From positions 1 through 10,301 of the forward strand of contig JAEUJR010001128.1 in the NCBI GenBank assembly GCA_016793585.1: a DNA stretch of 10,301 bases, written 5' to 3'. Made by a program: the position numbers and the translations under genes. Below the pieces are notes generated by a model. The model did not search any database, was not told the DNA's origin, and was given only the letters and a program-made list of their open reading frames with translations. Of this stretch, positions 1 to 5,886 are shown piece by piece. This stretch comes from Archangium sp. (lineage in GTDB: Bacteria; Myxococcota; Myxococcia; Myxococcales; Myxococcaceae). The first letter of the stretch is position 1. Each line of letters opens with the position of its first letter.

Positions 1-256
1 CCAGCAGCCGCGCCACCGTCACCTCGGCGCCGTCGAGCCGAACCGTCACGTGCTGCACCGCCACGCGCTGCGCTCCGCTCGTCTCGGCACACGCGACGAT
101 CGCCTCACGAAGCGCCGGTGGCAGACCTCCACGGATGATCAGCAGCGACTGCTCGACCTGCGAGAGCCACGGCACCAGGGCCGGCCCGTCGACCGCGTTG
201 ATCGCACGAACGAGCGTGGTGCCCGGCCTTCGGGCCGCGATCAGCCGCTGCAGCCC
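1..256 (-). pseudogene. 3' part of the frameshifted TIGR02996/leucine-rich gene, running off the left edge
   Basis: On the minus strand the frame that starts at 256 stays open to the window edge (85 codons, no stop). Its codon choice is the same GC-rich kind as in the gene upstream. It begins GLQRLIAARRPG and reads as alternating short strands and helices, like the leucine-rich body encoded just before it. In this frame a TGA sits at 257-259, and no good start codon lies near 256, so it is not an independent gene. The simplest reading is that it continues the protein encoded at 241-1038 after loss of one G in the G-run at 254-256. The true C-terminus lies outside the window. It could instead be a sequencing error in an intact gene. 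Confidence 0.6.
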
Positions 257-1038
257 TCACCCACCGTCCCCTCCACCACGAGCTCGCCGACGTTGCCCAG
301 CTGCTGAAGGTTCGAGGCGAGCGCCTCGGCAGTCTCACGGCCCTCGGGTTGGTAGCGGTTCGCGAGGTCGAGCAGCAGCTCGAGCCGCTCGAGCGACGGC
401 AGCCGGCGTACGCCCTCCAGGAGCGCCTTGCCCGCGTGCACGACCTCGATCGCCCTGAGCGAGGGAGCGGAACCGACGAAGAACTGCTCGAGCACGCCCA
501 GACGCTCGAGGCGCAACGTCTCGAGCCGGGGCAGCCAGCGCATCAGCTCGCGGAGATCGAGCTGCGCGGCCTCACGCCTCGGCGCGAGGGCGATCTCGAG
601 GCGGCGCCACGGCAACGGTCTCGAGACCGCACGAATCCATCGCTCGAGTTCCTCCGCCGAGCCGGGCGCCAGCCGTACGCGCTCGAGCAGCGTCGCCGAC
701 GGGTGGCTGAGCACCGCCTCGAAGTCCGAGAACTCGAGCGCCGAGGTCATCGACAGCGTGCCGCGACGAAGCACGGGCGCTTCTCGAACGACCCCACGCG
801 CATGAAGGGTTCGCAGCGGTGGCGGCGTCAGCTCGACCCGGAGCCGATCGGTTCCGGCGATGGCCTCATGGAGCGCACGCGACGGCCGCGCTTCCCGCTC
901 GAGCATCAACGACATGAGCGCGCCGCGAGGGCTGCCGTTCACCTCGAGCCAGTCGGCGTACACCGCCCAGCGCGTCGGGTCGTCGCGGCGTTCGAGCACT
1001 GCCACCTCGAGCGCGTCATTGGCCAGCGCGGCGTTCAC
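241..1038 (-). CDS. TIGR02996 domain protein with leucine-rich repeat-like body (premature stop by frameshift)
   Basis: The first ~45 residues match the TIGR02996 repeat-companion domain: RRDDPTRWAVYADWLE, then NGSPRGALMSLMLER, compared with the family's D-x-x-R-x-V-Y-A-D-W-L-E-x-x-G-x-P-R-G core. That domain is frequent in Myxococcota and Planctomycetes and usually precedes repeat proteins; its biochemical role is unknown. The rest is leucine-rich with degenerate LRR-like units (LPRLETLRLERLGVL, APSLRAIEV, LPSLERLELLLDL), suggesting a binding scaffold. I chose the GTG at 1038 because a strong GGGAGGGG lies 6-7 bases upstream; a TTG at 1071 in the same frame would add 11 residues. As read, the protein is 265 aa and stops at 241 after VVEGTVGEGCSG. 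The LRR-like pattern continues in the -1 frame, so the stop is probably not original. It is transcribed divergently from the redoxin gene at 1214. Confidence 0.75.
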   Translation of the reverse strand: MNAALANDALEVAVLERRDDPTRWAVYADWLEVNGSPRGALMSLMLEREARPSRALHEAIAGTDRLRVELTPPPLRTLHARGVVREAPVLRRGTLSMTSALEFSDFEAVLSHPSATLLERVRLAPGSAEELERWIRAVSRPLPWRRLEIALAPRREAAQLDLRELMRWLPRLETLRLERLGVLEQFFVGSAPSLRAIEVVHAGKALLEGVRRLPSLERLELLLDLANRYQPEGRETAEALASNLQQLGNVGELVVEGTVGEGCSG

Positions 1039-1044
1039 CAGCGA

Positions 1045-1052
1045 CCCCTCCC
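1045..1052 (-). promoter_or_regulatory. Shine-Dalgarno site for the TIGR02996 gene
   Basis: On the minus strand GGGAGGGG lies just before the GTG at 1038, with 6-8 bases between the purine core and the start. It decides the start in favour of GTG 1038 over TTG 1071, which has no such site. Confidence 0.55.
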
Positions 1053-1201
1053 GCGCAGAGAATCGCTGCAAACGAGCACCCCGTCACCTGCCGCCTCCGT
1101 CACACCTCGAAGCCCATCGCGCCCTGAGCGCTCGACGCCTCGCGGCCCTCACCGCGAACCTGGGGCGACGAGAGACACGCGACGAGCAGCAGCACGATGG
1201 G

Positions 1202-1207
1202 TACAGT
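1202..1207 (+). promoter_or_regulatory. Candidate -10 box (TACAGT) of a leaderless transcript for the redoxin selenoprotein gene
   Basis: TACAGT matches the TANNNT pattern of a primary-sigma -10 box and is followed by exactly six bases and then the ATG at 1214. Transcription would then start at or next to the ATG. No Shine-Dalgarno sequence is visible. No convincing -35 box lies 16-18 bases upstream (sequence there is GCGACG-like). The same box-N6-start arrangement occurs before two other genes here. Confidence 0.45.
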
Positions 1208-1213
1208 CCACGC

Positions 1214-1738
1214 ATGCGCCTCGGGCTCCTCGCCGCGTTCGTCCTCTTCTCGTGCAGCCCGATGACGATGCCGAGGGCCACGCCGAGCATCGAGCCGCTT
1301 CCCGCGTTCGAGCTCACCGACGTGAACCCCGCCTCGTCGATGAGCGGCCAGGCTGTCGGCCCGCTCGCGCTGCGCGGCAAGGTGAGCGGCTGGTACTTCA
1401 CGCACACGAATTGAGGCTACTGCCGGGGCCAGGCTGGCCTCCTTCAGACGATGCAGACCGAGCTCGAGCGCGAAGCGCCGGGCGCCGTCGTGTTGCTCTC
1501 GGTGAACGCGGCGGGCTTCGAGGCTGGCAACGCCGACTTCGTGACGGGCAAGACGACGCCGTTGTTGCAGGACACCCAGGCCGTGAACGCGTGGAACCTC
1601 TGGCAGGTGACCTGGCGAGACGTCGTGGTGCTCGACGCGCAGGGGCGTCGGCGTGACGTGTTCAACCTCACGACCCACGATCTCGCCGTGCCGGCAAACT
1701 TCGCGACGCTGAAGTCCACCCTGCTCGACGCGCGTTGA
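1214..1738 (+). CDS. Thioredoxin-fold (redoxin-like) lipoprotein, probable selenoprotein with UxxC active site; internal TGA at 1412-1414
   Basis: Read with TGA as selenocysteine, this is a 174-residue protein. It starts MRLGLLAAFVLFSCSP, a signal peptide with lipobox LFSC (lipidated Cys14), so it should sit on the periplasmic side of a membrane. The body looks like a thioredoxin fold: GKVSGWYF (strand before the active site), then THTN-U-GYCRGQ with Sec67 and Cys70 in a UxxC motif, a helix (LLQTMQTELERE), strands VVLLSVN and DVVVLDAQGRRRDVFNL, and a C-terminal helix. The TGA replaces the first Cys of an expected CxxC. The frame and codon bias are continuous across it with no other stop, and a hairpin with a G-rich apical loop lies 17 bases downstream. 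The likely role is thiol/disulfide or peroxide redox chemistry in the envelope; the substrate is unknown. Alternatives are a Cys-to-stop mutation (pseudogene) or two separate pieces, which I find less likely. Routine annotation would cut it at 1414 or start it at 1451. Confidence 0.8.
1412..1441 (+). promoter_or_regulatory. UGA codon plus SECIS-like hairpin
   Basis: After the TGA at 1412-1414 come 17 bases to the apical loop. The stem pairs 1425-1431 (GGGGCCA) with 1435-1441 (TGGCCTC): seven pairs including one G-U, closing loop GGC at 1432-1434. Bacterial SECIS elements are coding-region hairpins just after the UGA, with a guanine at the start of a small apical loop some 16-37 bases downstream, and they are bound by SelB. 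This hairpin fits those limits. A short GC-rich hairpin is not rare in such DNA, so its weight comes from its position. Confidence 0.6.
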
Positions 1739-1760
1739 ATGGGAGCCCGGTGACTGGCGC

Positions 1761-2705
1761 TTGGGAGTCGCGCGCCGATGTGCTGAACCTCGACTCCCCG
1801 TGCTCTCCGTCGTCTTCACGCTCGCGCTGGCCCAGACGGCCAACCCGTACCTCGACCTCGCGAGGACGAAGGCGCGTGAGCTGAAGTTCGCCGAAGCCAT
1901 CACCCAGCTGCAGGTGGCCAAGCAGGTGCCCGATCTCGAGCAGGCCCAACGCCTCGAGGTCTTCGAGCTGCTCGCGAAGTGTCAGGTGGCCGAAGGCAAC
2001 CGCGCCGAAGCCGAGGCCGCGTTCGGCGAGCTGTTGGCCATCGACCCCGAGCACGAGCTCGACCGCGGCTCGACGTCTCCGAAGATTCTCACCGTCTTCG
2101 ACGCGGTGAAGGAGCGCCTCTTTCCCGACCGTCAGGTGAGCCTCGTCGAAGAGATGGCTCCGCCCGGCCGCCTGCGGTTGCGCGTCGTCGACCCGTTTCA
2201 TCGCGCGACCGCCGCCGAGCTCGTCCAGCGGCGCGGCGAGGGGCCGTGGGAGCCCCGCACCGTCTCCATCGAGAACAAGGTGATCGACGTGCTCACGCCG
2301 ACGGCCTCGACCGACGACGTCTTCTGGTTCGTGCGCGTGAAGGCCGACGAAGCGGTCGTCGCCAGCTTCGGCACCGAAGCAGCTCCGCGCGTGAGCGAGC
2401 GCCGCAAGACCGTCGAGCTTCCTGCCGTACCCGAGGAGGAACCGGCCGGCCTCGCGCCGACGAAGGTGGCCGCCATCGTCACCGGCGCCGTCGCCGTCGT
2501 CGCCGCAGGGGTGGGCACCGCCCTTCAGCTCAACGCGCAGGCCCTCGACCGCGCCGCGCGAGACCCGAGCAAACCACCAGGAGACTGGGCCGACACGGCG
2601 CGCGCTGCGCACACCAACGCGGTGACGCAGGCCAACTGGTCCATCGGGCTCTTCGCCACCGGAGGCATCACGGCCATCTCGGCCGTGGTGTTGCTCGCGT
2701 GGTGA
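1761..2705 (+). CDS. TPR-containing envelope protein with signal peptide and two C-terminal membrane segments
   Basis: The TTG start at 1761 gives a basic N-region (GVARRCAEPR), a hydrophobic core (LPVLSVVFTLALA) and a likely cleavage near AQTA, a better signal peptide than the one from the in-frame GTG at 1800. Residues ~28-100 look like two TPR-type helical pairs (NPYLDLARTKARELKFAEAI; FELLAKCQVAEGNRAEAEAA), followed by the phrase STSPKILTVFDAVKERL. Similar TPR-then-'SPKIL' proteins are common in myxobacteria and often sit near kinase genes. Residues ~134-207 look like a beta-rich Ig-like domain. Two hydrophobic segments follow at ~234-255 and ~294-312. No catalytic motif is visible, so it is probably an envelope scaffold or sensor. 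Its stop overlaps the start of the next gene, so the two are likely co-translated. 314 aa from 1761. Confidence 0.75.
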   Translation: MGVARRCAEPRLPVLSVVFTLALAQTANPYLDLARTKARELKFAEAITQLQVAKQVPDLEQAQRLEVFELLAKCQVAEGNRAEAEAAFGELLAIDPEHELDRGSTSPKILTVFDAVKERLFPDRQVSLVEEMAPPGRLRLRVVDPFHRATAAELVQRRGEGPWEPRTVSIENKVIDVLTPTASTDDVFWFVRVKADEAVVASFGTEAAPRVSERRKTVELPAVPEEEPAGLAPTKVAAIVTGAVAVVAAGVGTALQLNAQALDRAARDPSKPPGDWADTARAAHTNAVTQANWSIGLFATGGITAISAVVLLAW

Positions 2706-3511
2706 GGCCGCTCGTCGCGAGCATCGTCGTCTGGGGCCTCGCTTGCGTGCCCGGGCCGCTCGACGAGACGGGCAAGCAGTGCTCGGACGAGCGCCCGTGC
2801 GGCAACGGCTTCGTGTGCGTCGCCTCCCGCTGCGAGGACGAGGCCTTCGACGCCGGCCTGAGTCGGGTCGATGCCGGCTCGTTCGATGCGGGCTCGTTCG
2901 ATGCGGGCTCGGTCGACGCGGGCTCGGTCGACGCGGGCGAACCCGACGCAGGGCGGGACGCGGGGGTCGACGGTGGAGCCGATGCCTCGGTGCCCGACGC
3001 CGGCGCCTTCGCGTGCGAGACCAACCTGGTGCTCAACCCGGGCTTCGAGCTGCAGACTGCGACGGGCGCGGTGCGAAACTGGCGCGCGCTCACCGGCACC
3101 GTCACGCACGGCGTGCCCGCGCGCACCGGCCCCGCGGCCGGCCGTCTGTGGGTCGGCGGCAACGCGAACCCCTCGATGCAGAGCGACATCGCCAGCGGCG
3201 CCACCTCGTTCGGCATGGTCTTCTGCGCCCGCGCCTGGGCCCGGCACGAACACGACGCGGGCCTGACGGTCTCGCTGATCATCCGCGAACGCGCGCCCGA
3301 CGGAGGCTTCATCGATCTGAGCAACGGCAGCGGCACCGCCGTCACCAAGGGCAGCTGGCAGCCGATGACCGAGACCTACCGCACGGCGGGTGATGGCACC
3401 GGCATCGACGTGCGCTTCAGCACGTCACGCTTCGAGCCCGACGCCTCGGTGCTCATCGACGACGTGCTGCTCTTCCGCAGCTGCGGCACCCAGTGCATCT
3501 ACCCGCCGTGA
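2702..3511 (+). CDS. Lipoprotein with Cys-rich module, DAG repeats and a carbohydrate-binding-like domain
   Basis: The GTG at 2702 overlaps the TGA of the TPR gene (GTGA), typical of translational coupling; the adjacent GTG at 2699 is an equally possible start. The signal peptide RPLVASIVVWGLAC ends in a loose lipobox with Cys15. A short Cys-rich module follows (Cys27, 33, 39, 44). Residues ~50-103 form a low-complexity spacer of DAGS/DAGxD units, common in myxobacterial surface lipoproteins. The C-terminal domain opens with NLVLNPGFELQ, a hallmark of CBM4/9-like jelly-roll domains, and ends with a paired-Cys motif (SCGTQC). The likely role is a cell-surface binding protein; the ligand is not known. 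269 aa. The domain call rests on the opening motif and overall beta pattern only. Confidence 0.8.
   Translation: MRPLVASIVVWGLACVPGPLDETGKQCSDERPCGNGFVCVASRCEDEAFDAGLSRVDAGSFDAGSFDAGSVDAGSVDAGEPDAGRDAGVDGGADASVPDAGAFACETNLVLNPGFELQTATGAVRNWRALTGTVTHGVPARTGPAAGRLWVGGNANPSMQSDIASGATSFGMVFCARAWARHEHDAGLTVSLIIRERAPDGGFIDLSNGSGTAVTKGSWQPMTETYRTAGDGTGIDVRFSTSRFEPDASVLIDDVLLFRSCGTQCIYPP
2870..2944 (+). repeat. Tandem 15-bp coding repeat (five DAGxx units)
   Basis: Five in-frame 15-base units start at 2870, 2885, 2900, 2915 and 2930 and encode DAGSF, DAGSF, DAGSV, DAGSV and DAGEP. They are nearly identical at DNA level (for example GATGCGGGCTCGTTC next to GACGCGGGCTCGGTC). They lie in the spacer of the lipoprotein gene. 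Such units can expand or contract by slippage without breaking the frame. Confidence 0.85.
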
Positions 3512-3529
3512 GCGGGCTGGCCTGCGTGG

Positions 3530-3535
3530 TAGCGT
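3530..3535 (+). promoter_or_regulatory. Candidate -10 box (TAGCGT) of a leaderless transcript for the PEGA kinase gene
   Basis: TAGCGT is followed by six bases and the GTG at 3542, the same geometry as at 1202 and 5875. No Shine-Dalgarno sequence precedes the GTG. The box lies in the 30-base gap after the lipoprotein gene, so the kinase may have its own transcript start. Confidence 0.45.
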
Positions 3536-3541
3536 CGCGCC

Positions 3542-5023
3542 GTGGCGAAGTCGGGTGACCGCAACGGGTTCGAGCTGCTCAAGCGCCTCGCGTCGGGCGG
3601 CATGGGCGAGGTCTTCGTGGCCCGAAAGATGGGCACGGCCGACTTCGAGAAGCGCGTCGCCCTCAAGCTGCTGCTGCCGCACCTGACGGCGTCGAGCGAA
3701 TCGGTGAAGCGGTTCTACGCCGAGGCGCGCCTCGCGGCCCGCATGCACCACCCGAACATCGTCGAGATCTTCGACGTCGGCGAAGCCGAAGGCCGGCCCT
3801 TCATCGCCATGCAGCTCATCGAGGGCGTGAGCCTGGCGCAGTACCTTCAGCTGGCGAAGGAGCAGCGCCTCACCATGCCGCTGCCCATCGCGCGCGCCAT
3901 CGCCATGGCCATCTGCGAGGCGCTCGCCTACGCGCACGAGCTGAAGGACCCCTCGGGCCGCCCGCTCAAGCTGGTGCACCGTGACGTCACGCCGTCGAAC
4001 GTGCTGCTCTCGTTCAACGGCGCCATTCAGCTCACCGACTTCGGCATCGCGCGCGTGGGAGACGCCGGCACGAGAACGGGCTCGGTGCAGGGCAAGGCCG
4101 CCTACGTCGCGCCCGAGCAGCTGACGCAGGAGGTGCCGGTCGACGCGCGCGCCGATCTCTACTCGGCCGCCGTCACGCTCTACGAGCTCGTCACCTTCGA
4201 CCACCCCTTCCGCCGCAAGTCGCAGGACGAGACGTTCGCAGCGATTCTGCTCGGGAAGCCGGCGCCGGTTCGCCAGCACCGCCCAGACGTGTCACCGCAG
4301 ATGGAGGCCGCGCTGCAGCGGGCCATGGCGCGCAAAGCGGAGCACCGCTTCGCCGACGCGACGAGCTTTCGAAAGGCGTTCATCGACGGCCCGGTGGCGA
4401 GCGCTCCCGATCTCGCCGAGCACTTGCGGTTGCTCGTGCTGCCCAGAGCCGGCGCGCCCGAAGAGCTCTCGAGCCCGGTCGGCACGAAGTCGCAGGTGCT
4501 GCGGGTCACGCACAGCATCTCGGTCGACGTCACCCCGACGCCCCAGCGGCCGCTGTGGCCGATGTGGCTGGCTGCGGGGCTGGCCGTGGTCGTGGCGGCG
4601 GGCCTTTCGCTCGGAGCCCTTCGCCAGCCGCTCCACACGCCGACCGTCGAGCCCGTCTTGAACGAGCCTGTCATCGCGCCGCCGCCGCCGCTCGCCGTCG
4701 TCGAGCCCGCTGCACCCGTCGAGCCCGCCACCGCGGCAGAGCCCGCGCGACGCCCCGAGCGCCCGCCGCCTGCTCGGCCCAGGCCCGCTCCACCCGCGCA
4801 TTCGGGCCTGCAAATCGGCTACCTCGCTGCCGATGCGGTGCCGTGGGCTGACGTGGTGGTCGACGGCACCAGGGTCGATCGCACGCCGTTCTCGAAGTAC
4901 CCCTTGCCCGCGGGCAAACACGAGGTGCTCTTCACGGCCCCGGACGGCCGCTCCCAGGTGAAGTCCATCACCATCGCCGAGGGCGCCGTGACGTCGCTCC
5001 GCGTCGATTTTTCCTCGAAGTGA
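3542..5023 (+). CDS. Membrane Ser/Thr protein kinase with C-terminal PEGA domain
   Basis: This is a Hanks-type kinase of 493 aa. The kinase domain spans ~10-280: Gly-rich loop LASGGMGEVF (17-26), VALK Lys42, alphaC Glu61, catalytic loop HRDVTPSN (Asp148, Asn153), DFG (166-168), APE (190-192) and Asp205 of subdomain IX. The usual Lys of HRDxKPxN is Thr150, a variant seen in many myxobacterial kinases. A Pro-rich juxtamembrane stretch leads to one membrane segment at ~339-360 (WPMWLAAGLAVVVAAGLSLG). A long Pro/Ala linker and a PEGA-like domain follow at ~423-490, with VVVDGTRVDRTPFSKYPLPAG as its core. The kinase is therefore cytoplasmic and the PEGA domain periplasmic, suiting an envelope sensor. 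GTG 3542 is chosen because the Gly-rich loop follows at normal distance and the -10-like box is placed for it. Its substrates are unknown; the FHA protein at 5887 is a possible partner. Confidence 0.93.
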   Translation: MAKSGDRNGFELLKRLASGGMGEVFVARKMGTADFEKRVALKLLLPHLTASSESVKRFYAEARLAARMHHPNIVEIFDVGEAEGRPFIAMQLIEGVSLAQYLQLAKEQRLTMPLPIARAIAMAICEALAYAHELKDPSGRPLKLVHRDVTPSNVLLSFNGAIQLTDFGIARVGDAGTRTGSVQGKAAYVAPEQLTQEVPVDARADLYSAAVTLYELVTFDHPFRRKSQDETFAAILLGKPAPVRQHRPDVSPQMEAALQRAMARKAEHRFADATSFRKAFIDGPVASAPDLAEHLRLLVLPRAGAPEELSSPVGTKSQVLRVTHSISVDVTPTPQRPLWPMWLAAGLAVVVAAGLSLGALRQPLHTPTVEPVLNEPVIAPPPPLAVVEPAAPVEPATAAEPARRPERPPPARPRPAPPAHSGLQIGYLAADAVPWADVVVDGTRVDRTPFSKYPLPAGKHEVLFTAPDGRSQVKSITIAEGAVTSLRVDFSSK

Positions 5024-5064
5024 CGGCGGGTTACGAAGCGACGACACCTTTTCGCACTTCCTGC

Positions 5065-5070
5065 GAGAAT
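5065..5070 (+). promoter_or_regulatory. Possible -10 box (GAGAAT) before the 5080 gene
   Basis: GAGAAT ends nine bases before the ATG at 5080, and CGACAC at 5042-5047 is a weak -35 candidate with a 17-base spacer. No Shine-Dalgarno sequence is seen. It resembles, but does not match, the box-N6-start pattern of the other genes, so it is a weak call. Confidence 0.25.
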
Positions 5071-5079
5071 GTCTGAGTC

Positions 5080-5520
5080 ATGACCATCAACTCCGTCAAC
5101 CGCGCTGCTCCGACCGTCGTTCGTGCCACCGACACCGCACCCGCCGCCGCCCCTCAGGCGCCCGCCGCTGCACCACAGTCGACGGGCTACGCCGCGACGA
5201 GCAGCTATTCGGCTTCGACGGGCACCTCGACCAACACCAGCGCCGACACGAAGAAGGCCATCGAGCTGCTGAAAGACGTGCCCGGCTCGGACAAGCTCAA
5301 GAAGCTGTTGAGCGAGCCCTACATGACGCGTGAAGAGGCTGGCGAGGCGGTCGAAGAGTTCAACAAGATCGCCGGCAGCATTCCCGAGAAGGACCGCGGG
5401 GCCATCGAGCAGGCCGTGATGTACGAGTCGTGCGTGTCGGGCAGCATCGCGCTCGGCAAGATGATCATGGACCGGCTGATCGAGCAGCTGAAGAACAACA
5501 AGATCATTCCCCAGTACTGA
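5080..5520 (+). CDS. Uncharacterised small protein with disordered N-terminus and helical C-terminus
   Basis: I do not recognise this 146-aa protein. Residues 1-57 are low complexity, rich in Ala, Pro, Thr and Ser (APAAAPQAPAAAPQ; SSYSASTGTSTNTSADT), and probably disordered. Residues ~58-146 are predominantly helical and charged (KKAIELLKDV, KLKKLLSEPYMTREEAGEAVEEF, ALGKMIMDRLIEQLKNN). There is no signal peptide, membrane segment or metal-binding motif. The single Cys is at ~117 (YESCVSG). The stop overlaps the next gene's start (TGATG), so the two products are probably made together and may interact. A soluble effector or adaptor with a secreted or flexible N-terminal tail is possible but unproven. 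Codon use matches the neighbours. Confidence 0.75.
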   Translation: MTINSVNRAAPTVVRATDTAPAAAPQAPAAAPQSTGYAATSSYSASTGTSTNTSADTKKAIELLKDVPGSDKLKKLLSEPYMTREEAGEAVEEFNKIAGSIPEKDRGAIEQAVMYESCVSGSIALGKMIMDRLIEQLKNNKIIPQY

Positions 5521-5882
5521 TGAACCCGGCGGCGCTGCTTCAACAGACCCTCGAAGCGCGTCTGCGTGGTGAGCCTGAGTTCGAGAAGCTCGCCAAAGCG
5601 CTCGGTGTCACCGCTGGTGGGCTGGTCTCGATGATCGTCCACCTCTCGCTCTTTCCCGACGACACCCCGCGAGACCTCACGCCGCGCGGCAAGCAGCTGC
5701 TCTCGTCGTCGGAGCTGGCGAAGTACGTGAAGCAGGCGGTGGAGTCGGCACGGCAGTCGGCTCCCGCGATGTTCGCCGAGGTCAAGAAGGCCCAGCTTGC
5801 CGTCACCCAACCCGGAGATCCCCGCACGGGCGACCCGGCGTTGAAGGCCGAGCTCGACAAGCTGCTCAAGCGCGTACGCTAG
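5520..5882 (+). CDS. Uncharacterised small helical protein, translationally coupled to the 5080 gene
   Basis: The ATG at 5520 shares its A with the TGA of the preceding gene (TGATG), so re-initiation by the same ribosomes is likely. The 120-aa product begins MNPAALLQQTLEARLRGEPE. It is mostly amphipathic helix (FEKLAKALGVTAGGLVSMIVHLSLF; ELAKYVKQAVESARQSAPAMFAEVKKAQ) and ends in a basic helix (LKAELDKLLKRVR). The stretch GGLVSMIVHLSLF is hydrophobic but too short and polar-flanked for a confident membrane segment. I recognise no family. The FHA/sigma-54 gene starts four bases after its stop, so all three may form an operon even though that gene also has its own -10-like box inside this gene's end. 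A chaperone or binding partner of the 5080 product is a guess from the coupling. Confidence 0.75.
   Translation: MNPAALLQQTLEARLRGEPEFEKLAKALGVTAGGLVSMIVHLSLFPDDTPRDLTPRGKQLLSSSELAKYVKQAVESARQSAPAMFAEVKKAQLAVTQPGDPRTGDPALKAELDKLLKRVR
5875..5880 (+). promoter_or_regulatory. Candidate -10 box (TACGCT) of a leaderless transcript for the FHA/sigma-54 activator
   Basis: TACGCT is followed by six bases and the GTG at 5887. It overlaps the last codons and first stop base of the preceding gene, so the match could be chance. The identical spacing to the boxes at 1202 and 3530 is what makes it worth recording. Confidence 0.35.
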
Positions 5883-5886
5883 CGCC

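Noticed and set aside
1412..1414. TGA as a real stop with two separate genes (1214-1414 and 1451-1738)
   Set aside because: Neither half would have a redox site or a complete fold, the frame and codon bias are continuous, and the TGA sits exactly at a CxxC Cys.
349..1656. 435-codon open frame on the plus strand opposite and beyond the TIGR02996 gene
   Set aside because: Arg/Glu/Ala-rich shadow with no domain; the minus strand shows TIGR02996 motifs, and its 3' part overlaps the redoxin gene in another frame.
1668..2612. 314-codon minus-strand frame
   Set aside because: Antisense shadow of the TPR gene; His/Gly/Arg-rich with no motifs, while the plus strand encodes a signal peptide, TPRs and membrane segments.
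1979..2698. Long upstream extension of the lipoprotein frame
   Set aside because: Before 2699 the frame is Arg-rich and overlaps the TPR gene; the signal peptide and lipobox start at 2699/2702.
3425..4279. 284-codon minus-strand frame
   Set aside because: Antisense of the kinase domain of the 3542 gene; no family signature.
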